Notes under the pieces: model-generated
Database searches by the model: none
Told to the model about the DNA's origin: nothing
Seen by the model: the letters and a program-made list of their open reading frames with translations, nothing else
Shown here: positions 1 to 12,906 of the stretch, piece after piece
Position numbering within the stretch: position 1 is the stretch's first letter
How the letters are laid out: every line of letters starts with the position of its first letter
Translations under genes and position numbers: made by a program
From: Odontesthes bonariensis
Lineage: Eukaryota > Chordata > Actinopteri > Atheriniformes > Atherinopsidae
Assembly: GCF_027942865.1 (NCBI RefSeq)
Contig: NC_134519.1
Coordinates: 22,974,248-23,038,247 of the forward strand
DNA: 64,000 nucleotides
Direction: 5' to 3'

Positions 1-3000
1 GAAACAGGCACTGTTTGCTGAGTCAGTCTTTCCTATTAATGCAATTTTCCTCAGATCAGAGGATATGCTTATTGCTTTTGTCACCATTAAAAGTTCTCAT
101 ATGTTTATGAAGATGAGCAAATCTAACTCAAAGATAAGAAAGGAAGAGTTCTGCAAAGTTAGATTTTAAGACATTGGGACAAAGATTAGAACAATTTGTG
201 GACCTGTTTTGTATTTCTTTGAGCTTATGCACTCAAACAAGATTTTTTTTCTCCTTGCCTTGTCAGTATATATAAGAATGGATAGGCTAGAAAATCTTCT
301 TGGCAGTTCTCCCAGCCATTGCTGGCAATATACAGATTTATTCTCTGTAAGAAATGTGCAGAGTTTACACCCAGTGACCTCGTAAAGTTGGATTCACAGA
401 GGTTTGCTCCCCGGTTCATATCTGTATTACCACATGCTGGAACAAATCACATCTGCAACGTTTGCATCTCATTTATCAAACCCACTGATATCTCAGTGTT
501 AGATAGTTATCCCAGTTTTTTCTTCTTTTGCAGGAAATCTTCAGCAAAAGTTGTAATGTTATTTTGCGCTCTTTTGGTGGACATCTTTTCCTTGTGCTTT
601 GAAATGTATAACTTATGTGTCTTGGTTTGATCAGTCAACAAAAACAGATAAAGAAATATTCAGATTCTTATGTAAGTGTGCGTTTGGGGACAACATTCAG
701 AAAATTTGCAAGTGTGCATGGTTAGCGGGTGTGGTGTTGCTGTAGCGGGTGGGCTTATGATGCAATGATCTAACAGCGATGTTATGAAACAGAAGGAAGG
801 CAGAGATTACTCAAACTAGGTTAGTGGAGCACTCACGTACACACACATACACTCATATCTGTGCACGTTCCTTTTCTATTTCTTCTGCAGACCTTTGTCC
901 TCTGGCACTTCCTTCTTTTTCATGCGTTATCTGTTTATTTATACACTTCCTTGTATAAATGTGTCCTCTCTGTTGGACACATTTAAATATATTCAAACAG
1001 CTTGATGCTGTCATTCATCAGCACCAGTTAGACTCATCAGCATTTTCTCCTGTCAGACATTGACTTTTGCTGTTTTCTCCTTCTCTTGTGTCTGTGCACA
1101 TCCCCTTCAAAGCCCCTCTGCTCTCCGTCTCCCTTGACAATGGCAGTGACACTTTGACCTCGACTCTTATGTAACTGCTGTGCATTTCAGCAGAGGGAGC
1201 TTACGGAGAGGGAGCGAGAGCAGGAGGACGGGGAGGAGGAGGAGGCATGGATTTGAGCATGGCAGACATTTTGTTTCCCAATGATAAAGTAAGAGTTGAA
1301 AGAGAAGGCAGGGAAGAAGAGGAGTTTAGAAGGAGAGAAGCTAGAGGATTTTGGAAGGTTGCCAGCTGCAACATAAATTAACATAAATGGATGATTGTAC
1401 ATTATAGACTGAGTGACAACAACCAGCTTTCCTAGATTAAACGGACAGCAAAAAAAGCTTTTTATGGGGCATCCTTGACAAATAAATGCAATATCACGAC
1501 AAAGTCTTTGCAACGTTTAATAGGAAATGCAGAAACGGAAGTATCAGAGCTTTAATTGCTGATTATACCATATCAGTAACATTGTGAAGAGCCAGTCACA
1601 CGCAGTGTATCACTATTTAGAACATTGCACCCACCCTTGAATCTGTGCGTACCTGCAATTTTTAATGTCAGACAATCTGACATTTAGTTGTTCTACAGTG
1701 TGGTCTTGTTGTTAGGAATGGCGTCAGGTTTCTCCTCATTCAGATCAAAGCAAGAGAAGGCTTGTGACTCCCCAGGGTTGAATTTAAAGGCCTTGCTCAC
1801 ATCAAAGAGTCTTTGTAGGGATGAGGGACCAACTGTAACTGATTGGCTGCACATGGTTCCAGTGGGGCCCCATGGCCAATATCTGTAGCATCAGCTCCTT
1901 AAATTCCAGTCTATCTTCTCACAAGCTGTACTGTAAATTTTCCGCATGCACTCAAAAGTGAGCGGGGGAAATTTAACCCTTTTTCTTTTTTTTTGATGGA
2001 CCATGTTTGTAGCTTCTCATCCTTTCCTAATTTCTACTAATCTGTTGTGCTCATACCTACAAAAAGGCAGAATCACAAACATGCATGTGTGTAATGGACA
2101 GCGCCATTTGGTTTGTTGGGATCCTTTCAGGCTCCACAGAGCCGTAATCCCTTCCTACTTCACTCAGTCAATTAATCTCCCTGTTCTCTCTGGAGACATC
2201 ATTAATTCCCCCTCCCCCAAACCAAGCCTCTGTAATCTGGAGCTGTGAGCTTTGCTGCGTCACGAGGTCAGTATGTCAGAGAGAGTACAAACACTCTTCC
2301 TCTCCTGTCACAGTCTGCTCATCCTCCTCTCAGCTCCCCTTTACATCCTCGTCTTTTTTATGTTTTGCACCCTGCTCCTTTTATCTCCCCTGCTCGTGTT
2401 ACCAATATTGCACATCTGCTTCTTTTCCCCCCCTTATCATTTTTCAAACACTGTGCAACTGTAGAGTTTGATAAGGCCTGCAGGATAAATTCATAAAAGT
2501 ACGGGTTCAATCACGGGCCATGAGGAACACATTACGCACTCGCACTCCCTCAACTCGCATGCTTCACTGACAAGAGCTCAAACACATATCCTTGGGGTGT
2601 TTTCACCTCTCTAATTCTCAGTAACATTTCAGAAAATAACTATTGTTAAGTGTCTGAGAACCAGTCCAGTCCCACAGAGAAGTTCTATTCTATAAATTCT
2701 ACTTTCTCTGAGCTGCTCTTGTTGTTATGTAAGTACACGAGACTGAGCTGGGAGCTTCCATGCACCAATGACAGTATATGCTCATTTGAATCACAGTCTG
2801 ATGACAGTTGCTGGATTGTTTGGTCACTTACAGGGAAATATGACCACACCACACAGACAAGAACTTCTACCGTATATGCTTGAGATTACATGGGTACAGA
2901 ATTCTTAATAGATAATACTCGAAGGTTTATTTGTAACTTATTGTACTCTGATCTAGTCATAAATGCTTAATTTATCCATTAATTAGAAGGTCACAGGTGG

Positions 3001-6000
3001 CGAGACTTAGAGTCAACCTTGAACACGTCGTAAATCCATCACAGGGCCATTGCTGATAAACAGACTGCCATACAGACTCAAATTTATGGCCAATTTAGAG
3101 TCACGTTATATGACTGTAGAAGAAAACTGGAACATTCAGAGAAAATTGACAGAGGACCAGGAAGAACATGCAAACTCCACACTGAAAGGCTCATTTGACA
3201 GGTGGGTTCAGACTCTGTTTCTCGTTGCTTTAAACAGCCACTGTGCCGCCCTAAGAGTAACAGTCTCAATTTTGATTACAAACCGTCCTTGTTATATGTT
3301 GCTAAATCCAGACTCAACAATACAAGTCTACAAGGAAAACTTTTTTGTGGCCACTTGATTATGTAAATGACAAGTAGTGTGTAATTTTCTGCTGCATGTC
3401 AGGGCCTGTCTTAATGAAGACAATCAGCAGCCAACGTCTCACTCTGTCATTCACTGTCTCCCTTTCTCGGTCCAACACCCTTCCACATTTCTCTCTTTTG
3501 TTTCTCACAAGGCAGGTTCAACATCCAAACCCACGGATGCATGAATAGAGGGAGGACTCTGTGGTGCTGACACATTGGCAGCACCAAACCCCTAATTTAT
3601 ACTACACAAAAGACAATCTTGACTGAATCAGTTCTGGCTGTAATCATAACTAATATATCAGTTGGCTTTGAAATCTGAGAAATGGCAAAGCTGTGCAGCC
3701 CGTGCCCGGATCTGATTCAAATACAAATGTATGCCATGCAAAGACGTGGTAAGTGTAAAGGCAGGTTTCCATGGCAACTGGGTTGTGTTTATCTCCGGTG
3801 ATTCAGCGTGCTTCGCCATGTGAGCATGACCCAATTACGCCCAGGCGAGTGAGAATGCAGACGCATCAACACTTGGATGCAGGCGCACATGGGATCACAC
3901 ATGTAATAACACATGGACCATGACGAGGCGGTGATAAATCTGTCCAGAGAATACAGATACAGAAAGGAGTTATTATTCCAGTATGGTGTTTGTTTTTCTC
4001 AGTTGTAACTATTTTCACCTCTTGTTTCCTGCATATTTGACCTGATGACCCAAATCTGCTGCGTGTCATCTCCACGGCGCTGCTGGACACCCATACTCTC
4101 CTTTTCTCACTGTCCCTCATCCCCCCTTTTTCTTTCATCCACCCATGTCCCTTCACATCCTCTATTCTTGTTTATTTCAATCCATGGCCGACCTCTAAAG
4201 GCCTCAAATGATCTTATCAGGACAGAATGAAGCTTTTCTGAAGATAAACTAATATTCAGACTTTATCAGCTTAATATCCCACAGGTCTGTTTCCCTGTGC
4301 AGCTCTTGTTTTGTCCTCAGAGCAGGTTTATCATCTTCACCACTCATATTTTTTATTTGCTTACACTAAGCAGCTTGTCACCGCAGATTGTTGTTCGCAA
4401 GATAAATACTGCACTCAAGAATCCTGGACGGGTGAGATTTGGTTACTGGGTTCATATGTAACCACCCTAATGACTCATCCTAGCAGAGCCAGTAGAAACA
4501 GAGACATCCAGTGATCGGATTGTGGTATAACATGCTGAGCTTATGTAATACTTGGACTTTGCACTTAAGCTGTTTTTTTTGGGGGTTTTTTTTATGGCTC
4601 TTAGTCCATATTGTCATGAAGCTGCTCAGGCACATGACAAGTCACAAGTGAAGTGTGTTGTGGAGTTTTCAAATTGCAGATGATTGGATTGAGTGTTCTC
4701 TAACTTTCACACATACGCAAGCTTAAACTAAAGGGGTCTCTATAGGAGAATATCTCCGAGGTAAATGCAGCAACACGCATTTCTGTGGCTGAACAAGACT
4801 GACCTTCCAAATGTTCAACGACCTTATCACAGATTGACGACCCCCACAAGCATTACACAACGCTGGGGCATTATGTAATCACAACAAAAGCTGGACCAAA
4901 TTACTGAATCGTCGGCTGATTAACAGGCCCACATGGTGCTGCTGACTCATCCAATTTGACTGGTATCCATGGAAGTGCAAGTTGTTTTTGTTGGGCCGCT
5001 ACATGTTTGCTGGATGCTTATGTGGAGGACGTATCAGTCAGTCAGCCGCTGAAATGGAAGACTGGGTGGTGTTTGTCAGGCTCGGGAGGTATGCAGTTTG
5101 CCTGCATTGCGTCACAGCAGGGAGCAGAGGAACGGGGAGAGAAGGGAGACAGGAGAGGAGAGGGAGGTGTGTCCTCACTGACCTAGTTAGAGCAACGGAA
5201 ACCCCCCGCCTCTCGCACCCCACCTCCTCCTCGCCTCACCACTGACGTGTAAAGGGCACTTTCAAACAGTACCAGCCAGACAGAAATTAATCCACGGAAT
5301 CATAGGGAGAGGGATGGCCGAGCGGTTACAAAGACAGACAGCTCAACAGACAGGACGATGTATGTCAGGAAAAACGAGATGGATCCAAATTAGCAATGAG
5401 CTTTATCCACGATGATATATCAGATCTGTGTAGATCTGGGACATGTCTCAGTATGAGCTGGGCCTAGAGGGAATTCAAACAAATGAATGATAACAACAGG
5501 CTGCAACAGGCTGCAAATGCTGAGCTCCTTCATTTCCTGTGCAATATTACATTTTTGTCTTTATTGTTGGAGAATAATATCTTTGAGCCATAAAGTAGCT
5601 TTCAATAAAATGGTAATTTAATAACTGTAAAGCACAGACTAATAAAGAGGGTCTAATTGAATGCCTCCTGTGCTTCTCAGACCTCCTCAAGACATCTGAA
5701 TTTTCAGGGTTGTTGGAATAGATGTGCTGCATTACTGAACAAGTGAACAGACCCTATTGATTACACGTATTTCACCAACTTATCTGCGTCTGCAGAGCTG
5801 CGCAACTTTTACGCCCATGTCCATTCTCACCTAAATCTGACCTTCTGTCGTTTCCCCAGGATGTTAGTTTTGTCTCTCTGGCTGCCAATAGTTCACACTG
5901 AAGCTCCAGACTAACGGAGAGGATTACTCCTTTCATGAGAGCGCACAGTAAAACTTTCCTTAAACCAAACTGCATCGCCTAAAATAAATATAACTAATAA

Positions 6001-7400
6001 AAGGGCAACTTTATACTCCAAACCTTTCTGCTCTGTCATCTGTTTTCTGTGTCATGTATTCTCATTAGTTCCATTTAGCCAGTCCAAAAAACTTTTCCAG
6101 ATTACATTTTCAGATTCTCCTCCTGGGTTTTTTCTTTTCTGTTTTTTTAAAGCCCTCAGTTGTGCACTGTCAGTTCTCTTTTGGTTGCTTTGATGACAAA
6201 CTGAAGACTGAGGTTGATGGTCTTTGACTGATTCAAACTGCAAACTTTTAACTGCAAACTCTACGAAATTATGAATATTCAAGCACTCCAGCCCATGATG
6301 CAGAGACAACCATTGCCAGGAGCTCAAATCAGAAAAACTGGCCTAAAGTAAATGCTTGGGTGCCAAAAATGTACAAACCTATTTGGTTTTGACAATGATT
6401 TGTTTGCATAAAGTGATTTTTCTTGCACTGACAGTGAATCTTCCACTATCAGTTCTGCACTCTGGGCTCATTCAACATTATTGTGCATCACCGAAACTTT
6501 TGAACTGTTTACGTCACAAACAAAGCGTTTCAGTTGACCAGTGTTGACAATGGTATTATGTTCAATTAATGTCCAGGATTTGGGTTATGACACAGAAGCT
6601 TAGTCTCTAGTGAACACACCCTCTGTCTCAAACATGTGACTCAAACCTCAAAAGACCAACAAGCACGTAATTTAGTAAAGACGTGTCCACAACCATTCTG
6701 GGAAGAGTGGCCTCATTTCTAACTAAATGCAAGATTGGTTAACCATCATTTTAGCTGCTTCCGCTCCTGTCTGCCTGTAAAGCAGGTTAGCTATCTTGAA
6801 GGTTTCTCAGTCTGTTTAAATAATCTGGGTCCTGTTGAAATTAAAAAAGCATCCCTCAGGACCAGGTGCTTAATTTAGGGATCTTTTTACTGTGTCTTTT
6901 GGCTTGCTAATGATCCAAGGCAGGATCAATTCGTCAACTGAGGTTTGACAATGAAAATAATGTGCGAGTGAAACATTTTCCTGGCATGCGAAAACCTTCA
7001 TCTCAATACGGACTCTTTTTCCAGATTGGCTCTCAACTCTGTACACCAAAAAAAAACAAAAAAACAACACTCCCCCCCATTTATTTTGACATTACAGCTG
7101 TTCAAGAGTGCTAAAGCTGCTGGGCAGGTGCTGCTGAACTAAACTTCTAGCACAACCTTTTCCATCTTGTCTGGCTTTGTCAGTTCAGCTACTGGCACCT
7201 GTTTTTGACTCCATCTCCCTGCTGCTGTATCATATTCAAATATGATATTTTCTTTTAAAAGTAAATCGTGCTTGACTAAAAAGGTTTATTTAAGAAGCCA
7301 TCAAGTATTACGAGTCAAACATAGACATGCAAAAACACCAGGAGCCACAAGCTACATTCAAAAGTATTTGCAATAGTTATTTTAGTTATTTTCATATCTT
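1..7400. other. Intergenic stretch, no gene recognised
   Basis: I see no exon chain, family motif or structural RNA in this stretch. The open frames are short (about 60-110 codons), lack recognisable domains and many begin at non-ATG codons. The only repeat I can name is the LINE fragment listed near 3.1 kb. Distal regulatory elements may be present but cannot be recognised without comparison to other fish. Confidence 0.5.
3030..3192 (-). mobile_element. Decayed LINE (L2/Maui-like) 3' fragment
   Basis: Read on the minus strand, this matches the familiar fish L2/Maui 3' region in degenerate form. The plus strand contains 'catgcaaactccacactgaaa' type sequence and 'ccatcacagggcc', the complement of the 'ggccctgtgatgga' block seen in the better copy at 22985-23253. 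Many substitutions point to an old insertion. Confidence 0.5.
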
Positions 7401-7559
7401 TAGAGCTATGTGTTCATTACTGACGTGTGAGAGTTTTCACAGTCTGAGATCAAAAGAGGAACAGGTTTCAGATCTCTGAGTATCATTGTTTTGTGGTCGT
7501 TCTGCCTGTCTGCAGTCCTGACGCGGCAGCAGAAATACATACGGGTTTAAGAGAGGAAA

Positions 7560-7674
7560 TGATTCAGATCGAGCACAAATTCTACAGCAGAACACGTTCT
7601 GTAGAACACGTACTGATGCAACTGCTGGTAAAATCAGTTCTGTAGAGTTTGCGAGCAAGAGTGCATTTCACCTG
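7560..7674 (+). other. Candidate 5' noncoding exon of the gpr35-like gene
   Basis: The strong donor CCTG|gtaagt places an exon end at 7674. The receptor exon has an acceptor (tttgcag) ending at 8163, 27 bp before its ATG. Together they suggest a leader exon spliced across an intron of about 490 bp. The start of this exon is not determined; 7560 is only a placeholder. The assignment is inference from splice signals. Confidence 0.3.
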
Positions 7675-8190
7675 GTAAGTTGAGCTTTATACTGGTTAAC
7701 TTTATGTAATTTTTACAGAAAAATCACACCTTTGAGCTTGTCATATGTAATTATACAGTAGGTGTGGTTAAAGTTGTCAATATTCATATGGTATTACCAC
7801 AGTCAACCTTATCAAAATCAAGCGTATGTCTTAAAGTTAGACTTAAAAGTTAAAGTTATACCGTACCGTACCATACCATAGAGGGATATTTGGTGGTAGG
7901 GTGGTATTTTGTACAACAGTGAAGTTTCACAAATGATTTAGTTCAGTGTAGACGAGGACTGTGGATTTTGTCTCCCTCCTCTGACTAACTGCAACAAGCT
8001 AATATAAGAAGTTTTGATTTATATTTGCATGTAAATATTCATTTAAGAGATGAGAGTGTGAGCAAATACTCAAGGCCGAACATGTAATAATGATAGCTTT
8101 AACCATTAATAATCTCATCATTTTGAAACCAGGTCAAGAGACTATTTGCTCTTAATTTTGCAGGGCTACTTCACACCGATAAACTACAGA

Positions 8191-9036
8191 ATGTGCATCA
8201 ATGGCTCTACAAACACAGTGGATACCCTTCAGGGTGTGGCGTATAGTTTTCTGTTTCTTCTGGGTCTTGTTGTCAATGCTGCTGTTCTGTGTGCCTTCAT
8301 CGCCAAACGGAAGTCTTGGACAGACACCCACATCTACATGTTGAACTTGGCCCTGGCTGATTTTGCCCTCATCCTTTTTCTCCCCTTCAGGATTTATGAT
8401 TACTTTTTCTGTCTGCCTAAGACTCTTTTGTGTACTTTCCTTATTTACACTCACTATATCAACATGTATGCCAGTATGTATACCACGACAGCCATCAGTG
8501 TCCATCGCTACCTGGCAATAAGGTTTCCGCTGCAGGCCAGATCATGGAGAAGGAAGAAAGTGGTAGCTGTTGCTGTTTGTGTGATCATCTGGGTATTTCT
8601 GGTGACCATGGTTGTTGTATTCTGTGAGCAGAACAGCACCGAACATCTCTGGACATGTTATGAAAGACGCAAAGATCATCCAATGAGTCTAACGGTTATT
8701 TCGCTCCTGGTGTTTGTAGGCTTCCTCATTCCACTGCTGATCATTGTATTTTGTTCCAGTCGGATCATCTGTATTTTGTTAAAGACGCCTGACAATTCAG
8801 AGGAAAGGAAAAGCATTGTTGGCATAGTAACAGCAAATGTGATTGTGTTCGTTGTCTGTTACACACCAATCCACATTGCCTTTCTCATTAACTACAATCA
8901 AGAAGTAACGGAAAACTGGGAGTCTACTTCTTTACCTGCTCACATGTTCTTACTCGTGTGTGAGTGGATCGCCTCCACAAACTGCTGTTTTGATTCCATC
9001 AGCTTTTATTTCTTATTGAAACAGTTTTATTCATGA
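8191..9036 (+). CDS. gpr35: GPR35-like G-protein-coupled receptor
   Basis: A seven-transmembrane class A receptor of 281 residues at the plasma membrane. Mammalian GPR35 couples mainly to Gi/G13 and responds to tryptophan metabolites and lysophospholipids; the ligand here is unknown. TM2 carries LNLALADF (Asp57). The disulfide cysteines are probably C81 and C156. TM5 has FCSSRIICILL and TM6 has ANVIVFVVCYTPIHI, both very close to GPR35/GPR55. TM7 ends NCCFDSISFYF in place of NPxxY. An N-glycosylation site lies at Asn4. The DRY motif at the end of TM3 reads HRY (residues 105-107), and the cytoplasmic tail is only a few residues long. The start is the ATG at 8191; the open frame extends upstream to 8146 without an ATG, across an apparent splice acceptor at 8161-8163. 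The whole coding region is in one exon, as is usual for the family. GPR55 is the main alternative, but the TM2 and TM6 wording favours GPR35. Confidence 0.85.
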   Translation: MCINGSTNTVDTLQGVAYSFLFLLGLVVNAAVLCAFIAKRKSWTDTHIYMLNLALADFALILFLPFRIYDYFFCLPKTLLCTFLIYTHYINMYASMYTTTAISVHRYLAIRFPLQARSWRRKKVVAVAVCVIIWVFLVTMVVVFCEQNSTEHLWTCYERRKDHPMSLTVISLLVFVGFLIPLLIIVFCSSRIICILLKTPDNSEERKSIVGIVTANVIVFVVCYTPIHIAFLINYNQEVTENWESTSLPAHMFLLVCEWIASTNCCFDSISFYFLLKQFYS

Positions 9037-9102
9037 GTCAGTGAGAGTGGTCGAACACTCTTGATTTGTAAGCGGCGCTCTGTTTTGGCCGGCATTTTTT
9101 TA

Positions 9103-9108
9103 AATAAA
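9103..9108 (+). terminator. Polyadenylation signal AATAAA of gpr35-like gene
   Basis: A canonical AATAAA lies 67 bp after the receptor stop codon, which would give a very short 3' UTR. Later signals cannot be excluded. Confidence 0.5.
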
Positions 9109-9129
9109 TGACGACAGTCTTGAAATAAG

Positions 9130-10275
9130 ACTTTTCATTGTGGGAACTGGCAACTCATCCATATGTTTCTACTTCTGTTTAGTTTTCCGTTCACAGATTT
9201 AATTCATACCGATGTTAATTCATTTGCATTATTTTTATGCAAACAGACCCAATGGATGAGGGGTATTTATTGATCACATGATGTTTTTGAAAGCCAATGT
9301 ATTAAATGGTTGTTTTAAAAAGTTTTTAATTACGAGAGAGTGACTTAAAAAAAATCCTGTTGGTATTGTTTTTGCCTCATTATTGTGCACACCGTATGTC
9401 TCTGGGAAATTTCAAGAGTTTAAGACTCGTGACTGATGTGTTGAATAATTGAGCACAGGGAGAAGTTATTCACTGGAGATCAGTTGGAGCACTCTTGGAC
9501 TAAAAAATCAAGTGACAGGGTTTAGTCTTCAGATGCTTTTATGATGTGCATGAACATATATAAGTGTGTGTGTGTGTGTTTTGAGGTCCAAATAACTGTT
9601 ATCTAGCCCTCTTCATCTGTTGACCTTACCAGTCACTGTGTGATGTTCAAAGCGTAATATCAAAGCAGAAAATAAGAGCTATTTTTGGCTTTGCGCCACA
9701 CCCCTCAGCAAAACAGAGGTCTGTGTTGGGCTGCACAGGCATACAATGTCCACTAAATGCAAAGGCCAGCATGGAGGCCTGATTCTTTCTCTTCCTCAGA
9801 GTGACACTCCGAGTCCAGCTCCCTCTGGTGGTAAAGAAACTATATGCGTAAAGGGTTTTCTGCCTCCGTCCTGCTCAGAATCAGCCTGTTTACGTGGCTC
9901 AGTCTAACAGTTTTGATGACAAATACGTCTCATTTAAAGAAAATTAACTCCGATAATGATCTACACATTTCTCAAGATGGCTGCTATGCAATCAAGTCTT
10001 TACTTGCAAGGGTGTGTATTTGTGTGCATATGCGTGGGCCTACAATAATATAATTTTTTTTCAATGAGTGCATTCAGAAGCACACTCGACAACATTTGCA
10101 ATCAATCATATAATGCCATTTAATAGCAGTACTGATTATTACATCAGCAGTAACTTAGCAACTGCAAAAACGTCAGTCAAATGACAAGGCTCAGCTCTGG
10201 CTGAGGTCAGGCCTGCAACTCTACTCTAACAACAGGAAAGAAATGGCTATCCTCTGTGGTCAGCCAAAGTCACGT
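9130..10275. other. Tail-to-tail intergenic gap
   Basis: This is the gap between the probable 3' end of the gpr35-like gene (+) and the candidate poly(A) site of sema6b (-). It holds a short (tg)n run near 9565 and nothing else I recognise. Confidence 0.4.
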
Positions 10276-10292
10276 AAGTACTGTACATACAT

Positions 10293-10298
10293 TTTATT
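10293..10298 (-). terminator. sema6b: Candidate polyadenylation signal of sema6b
   Basis: The plus strand TTTATT is AATAAA on the minus strand, about 2.6 kb below the sema6b stop codon. The intervening 10.3-12.9 kb has no other gene and would be its 3' UTR. RNA data would be needed to confirm which signal is used. Confidence 0.35.
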
Positions 10299-12906
10299 CA
10301 CAGCGTATTCACCGAAAAATAGCCTCACACTTCAAACACGGTCCTGTCTTGGAAGAGCATGGGAAACCCCCCGCCCCCCCCACCCAAACCAAACTAATAC
10401 ACAATACATTCAAGATGATTATTTACACTATTCACAAATGATACAGAGCAGCTCCTTCAAAAAACAAAAAAACAAATGAAATCAAGACACATCTTTGTGC
10501 TTTTCATTATTACGGCACATTCTGATGAGCACAAACAAAAAATGAGTACATTCATTCGCTCAGGATGCTGATGGGTATTTTCATGATCCCTAAGTATGGC
10601 AGTCGGTTGGCAATGAAGGACAGACAATCACTAGATCAAGACAAAACCTCCAAAAACCAGGGACACAAAATGATTTACACAGTGTTGTCTCGATGCAATT
10701 CAGTCCATTTAAAGGTTTGCTTATGAACTACTTAGGAATCATTATTAGAACATGTAAGCTATTCTGGAGTAAACACAGTCATGTCATGGCATAGGAGAAC
10801 ACACTAACACCGTGACCACAGAGGGCATGACAAAGAGGTCTATATTAATTCTTACATATTTACAGCATATGGCATGAAGTGCCAGAGTAGTTTATAGAAA
10901 GACCCTCAGTGATGGGATTCAGCATCAGAAAGAAGCATCTGGACAGATGAAGGGAGCTGAACAAATGATTTCAACAGTACAAGCCCAAATCTTAATGAAA
11001 CAATTAGACATTCAGCATGTAAGGTCAAAGGCATACATATCACAAGTTTACTGCAATAAGAGAGTTCTTCAACACCACGGTATATGAGAAAGGTGCACTG
11101 CTGAAATGGACTTCATCATGGCACTTTAAAACACTTCTTTTCTTTTTTCTTCTTTTTTTGCTTCAGTAATCAGGCATCGATAAGTCATTAATCAGTTGGC
11201 ACTGATGTAAAAAAGACTTGGTGATTTCAATCTTGTCCCCAGTTGTTACAAAACGCATGTGAAAAAACAGATTTTTATACATTAATGACATGATAAAGGT
11301 TGATCCTCATTTGCAAGCTAATGCCTGCCTATATTTTGGGAGCTACTGTCTTACATTATCATATCATCTAAATGAAAGATTACTATGTACATATGAACCA
11401 TGTTGCTGCTCACTACAGGTCAGCACAAACCAGCATTCATCTGTCGATTAATGGACTGGGAGTAAAAATCAAGCTGTCTAGTAAGTTATGACAAATTCTC
11501 ATTCTTTCCAATATCATCAAGTCTTAGTTGATTTTTTTTTTATCTCATCTCTTTTTATGACTTCTGTCTCCACTATAACACACTCTAACCATGTTATGTT
11601 GATCTAAACGCTGACCACTCCATGGCACTTGACACTTTGATGGGCTGAATATATAGTTCCATTTGTCTGCTGAGAACATTTCCATTACCCCTGTTAAGTC
11701 AGAGGTTTCTATCACAGACACTGTGACTGTCACCTTGCACTGTAGCACGTCAGTGGTTCCTTGACTTGCTGTGGGGCTTTCGGTGAAAATATTTCCCATT
11801 GAAACCAGACTGCTTTCTATAAGGGCCTAATGTGTGTGTGTGTTTGGAGAATAGCTCTACAGTGACGGTGACAGACAAGGTGTTCCTATTGCATATTGCA
11901 CCTCTCTCTTTTCCCTTCCTTTCTTTTCAGCTGAGATTTTCATGTCAGCCCGGTGTTGTGGTGCAATCCCACCTGACGTCCTTGAGGAATTATTGGTCAT
12001 TAAAGAGAACAGGGAGTGGAAGTGGTGAACGGATGGAGCGACCGACAGCTGAGATGCCGTCATTACACAGAGCGCGCAGTTGGCAGGAATAGTGCTGACA
12101 TTTCAGTCCTGCACTCTGCTCACAGATGTAAGTTATGGTCCCATATCCCTATGAGACAAGTTAGAGGTGTTTAGCACACAAGTCATGCTTTCTATAGAAC
12201 ACATAACACCCACCTGTACAAATATATATGTGCAAGTGCTGTATGTGTGCAGCGGGGAGTTAGAACTGCTTAAGTTTTTGTCTGATGACCCACCTCAAGC
12301 GTGATAGTTTCATAATGTTCACAATCTGCCATTTCAATTCAAGTACCTAGTTGGCAATCAAACAAGCAGGTAATATAGTTGGGAACAGATGGCTGGCAGT
12401 CTTATTAATTTTATCCAGGGGGGGCAAAACATCCCACTCCTGGACATGCAACCTCAGTAAATTTGCACAGGGAGGGCAGCCTGTAAGTCTCTGTCTTTAT
12501 GCTATCTGCTCCCCATTTAGCTTTCTTTCCACTTTCTTTAGTCCATCTTTCCACTCCATCCCTTCTCCTCCCTCTTCCTACTGCAGCTGAGAGAAAGAGA
12601 GAAAGGCAACTCTGCAATGCAGACACAGCAACAACCTCAGTCCATCTGACCAATTAGTGTGAGCCTGGATATGAGTGGCAAAGCCAGCAGCCAGTCATAA
12701 GGAAAGACTCATTCTGGGGTGAAGAGGTTTGCCTGAGACACTGGCTGCAGATCGGGGGTTATATGACAATGAAAAATATAGATGTGAGGAATAGAGAATG
12801 AAAAGGGGAGAAGGATTGAAAGAGTGAGGAGAAAGGAGAGATTTAGTAAATTAAATCAAGAGCTCCAAACATGGACAGAATTCTGTCCCCTTTGTTTCCT
12901 TCACAT
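10299..12906 (-). other. sema6b: Probable sema6b 3' UTR
   Basis: This stretch lies between the sema6b stop codon at 12907 and the candidate AATAAA. It contains no convincing coding sequence on either strand. The short open frames at 11.5-12.6 kb lack domains and overlap purine-rich tracts. I assign it as UTR from position only. Confidence 0.4.

Noticed and set aside
5305-5380. tRNA-like start (tggccgagcggtt) resembling an A box
   Set aside because: No B box, acceptor-stem pairing or cloverleaf follows. The match is limited to about 13 bases.
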